NCBI GenBank assembly: GCA_017542695.1
Contig: JAFXWT010000179.1
Location: 1 to 5,266, forward strand
DNA length: 5,266 nt
DNA from: Clostridia bacterium
Lineage (GTDB): Bacteria > Bacillota_A > Clostridia > Oscillospirales > CAG-272
Direction of reading: 5' to 3'
Notes under the pieces: model-generated
Told to the model about the DNA's origin: nothing
Databases searched by the model: none
Seen by the model: only the letters and a program-made list of their open reading frames with translations
Shown here: positions 5,256 through 5,266 of the stretch, piece after piece
Position numbering within the stretch: position 1 is the first letter of the stretch
Layout of the letters: every line of letters begins with the position of its first letter
Position numbers and translations under genes: made by a program

Positions 5256-5266
5256 AAAAACCAAAG

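Larger units (their letters stand above)
4977..5266. repeat. Non-coding mosaic of hairpin-forming repeats
   Basis: About 290 bases to the window end with no credible gene: the open frames here lack ribosome sites and show low-complexity, repeat-like translations. Instead at least eight inverted repeats follow one another with short gaps. The style (CCTCATCCG..., CCTTCCC.../GGGAAGG) resembles intergenic repeats I recall from gut Firmicutes; this is from memory and unchecked. The right edge is cut by the window, so terminal repeats or target duplications cannot be judged. Individual dyads are listed separately. Confidence 0.6.

Noticed and set aside
5048..5257. Small minus-strand frame of 69 codons in the repeat mosaic
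   Set aside because: It consists wholly of hairpin repeats and has no ribosome site. Its translation (LPSPSREG-like) is of the kind repeats give when read as protein.
4977..5266. CRISPR array
   Set aside because: The repeats are different inverted repeats, not one direct repeat separated by equal spacers.

Overview
The window looks like an ordinary chromosomal housekeeping segment from a Gram-positive anaerobe of the Clostridia type. The genes use many G/C-ending codons, while the spacers are AT-rich. Those spacers carry near-consensus sigma-A promoters (TTGACA/TTTACA, 17-bp gap, extended TGn -10) and strong GGAGG-type ribosome sites. A DacF-like D,D-carboxypeptidase, an MtaB-type methylthiotransferase and a pseudouridine synthase with the NRIDRNT signature also fit Clostridia. 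The spacers carry GC-rich dyad repeats of a kind I associate with gut Firmicutes genomes. The taxonomic guess is inference only.

Layout. Positions 1-33 hold a perfect palindromic bidirectional terminator. On the minus strand, 352-45 encodes a small three-helix membrane protein of unknown function. It has an excellent promoter and ribosome site, but its frame is broken by one base at a run of seven A's near the start. Positions 404-621 are a spacer with repeat debris. On the plus strand follow a secreted D-alanyl-D-alanine carboxypeptidase (622-1827), then a 122-bp spacer in which a promoter abuts a terminator hairpin. Next is a two-gene unit whose stop and start codons overlap: mtaB-type tRNA methylthiotransferase (1950-3251) and an RluA/RluD-family pseudouridine synthase (3251-4210). 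After a 98-bp spacer with its own promoter and an operator-like dyad comes upp, uracil phosphoribosyltransferase (4309-4938), with a strong terminator. Positions 4977-5266 hold no credible gene but a chain of hairpin-forming repeats.

How the genes relate. The carboxypeptidase trims peptidoglycan stem peptides. The mtaB/rlu pair is an RNA-modification unit (tRNA position 37 and a uridine in rRNA or tRNA). Upp salvages uracil to UMP. The three plus-strand units appear to be transcribed separately, insulated by terminators or fresh promoters; they are neighbours, not one pathway. I found no defence system, CRISPR array, RNA gene, insertion sequence or phage gene. The points most worth a second look are the dyad over the upp promoter, the promoter-terminator overlap upstream of mtaB, the frame break at the A7 run, and the hairpin repeat mosaic.
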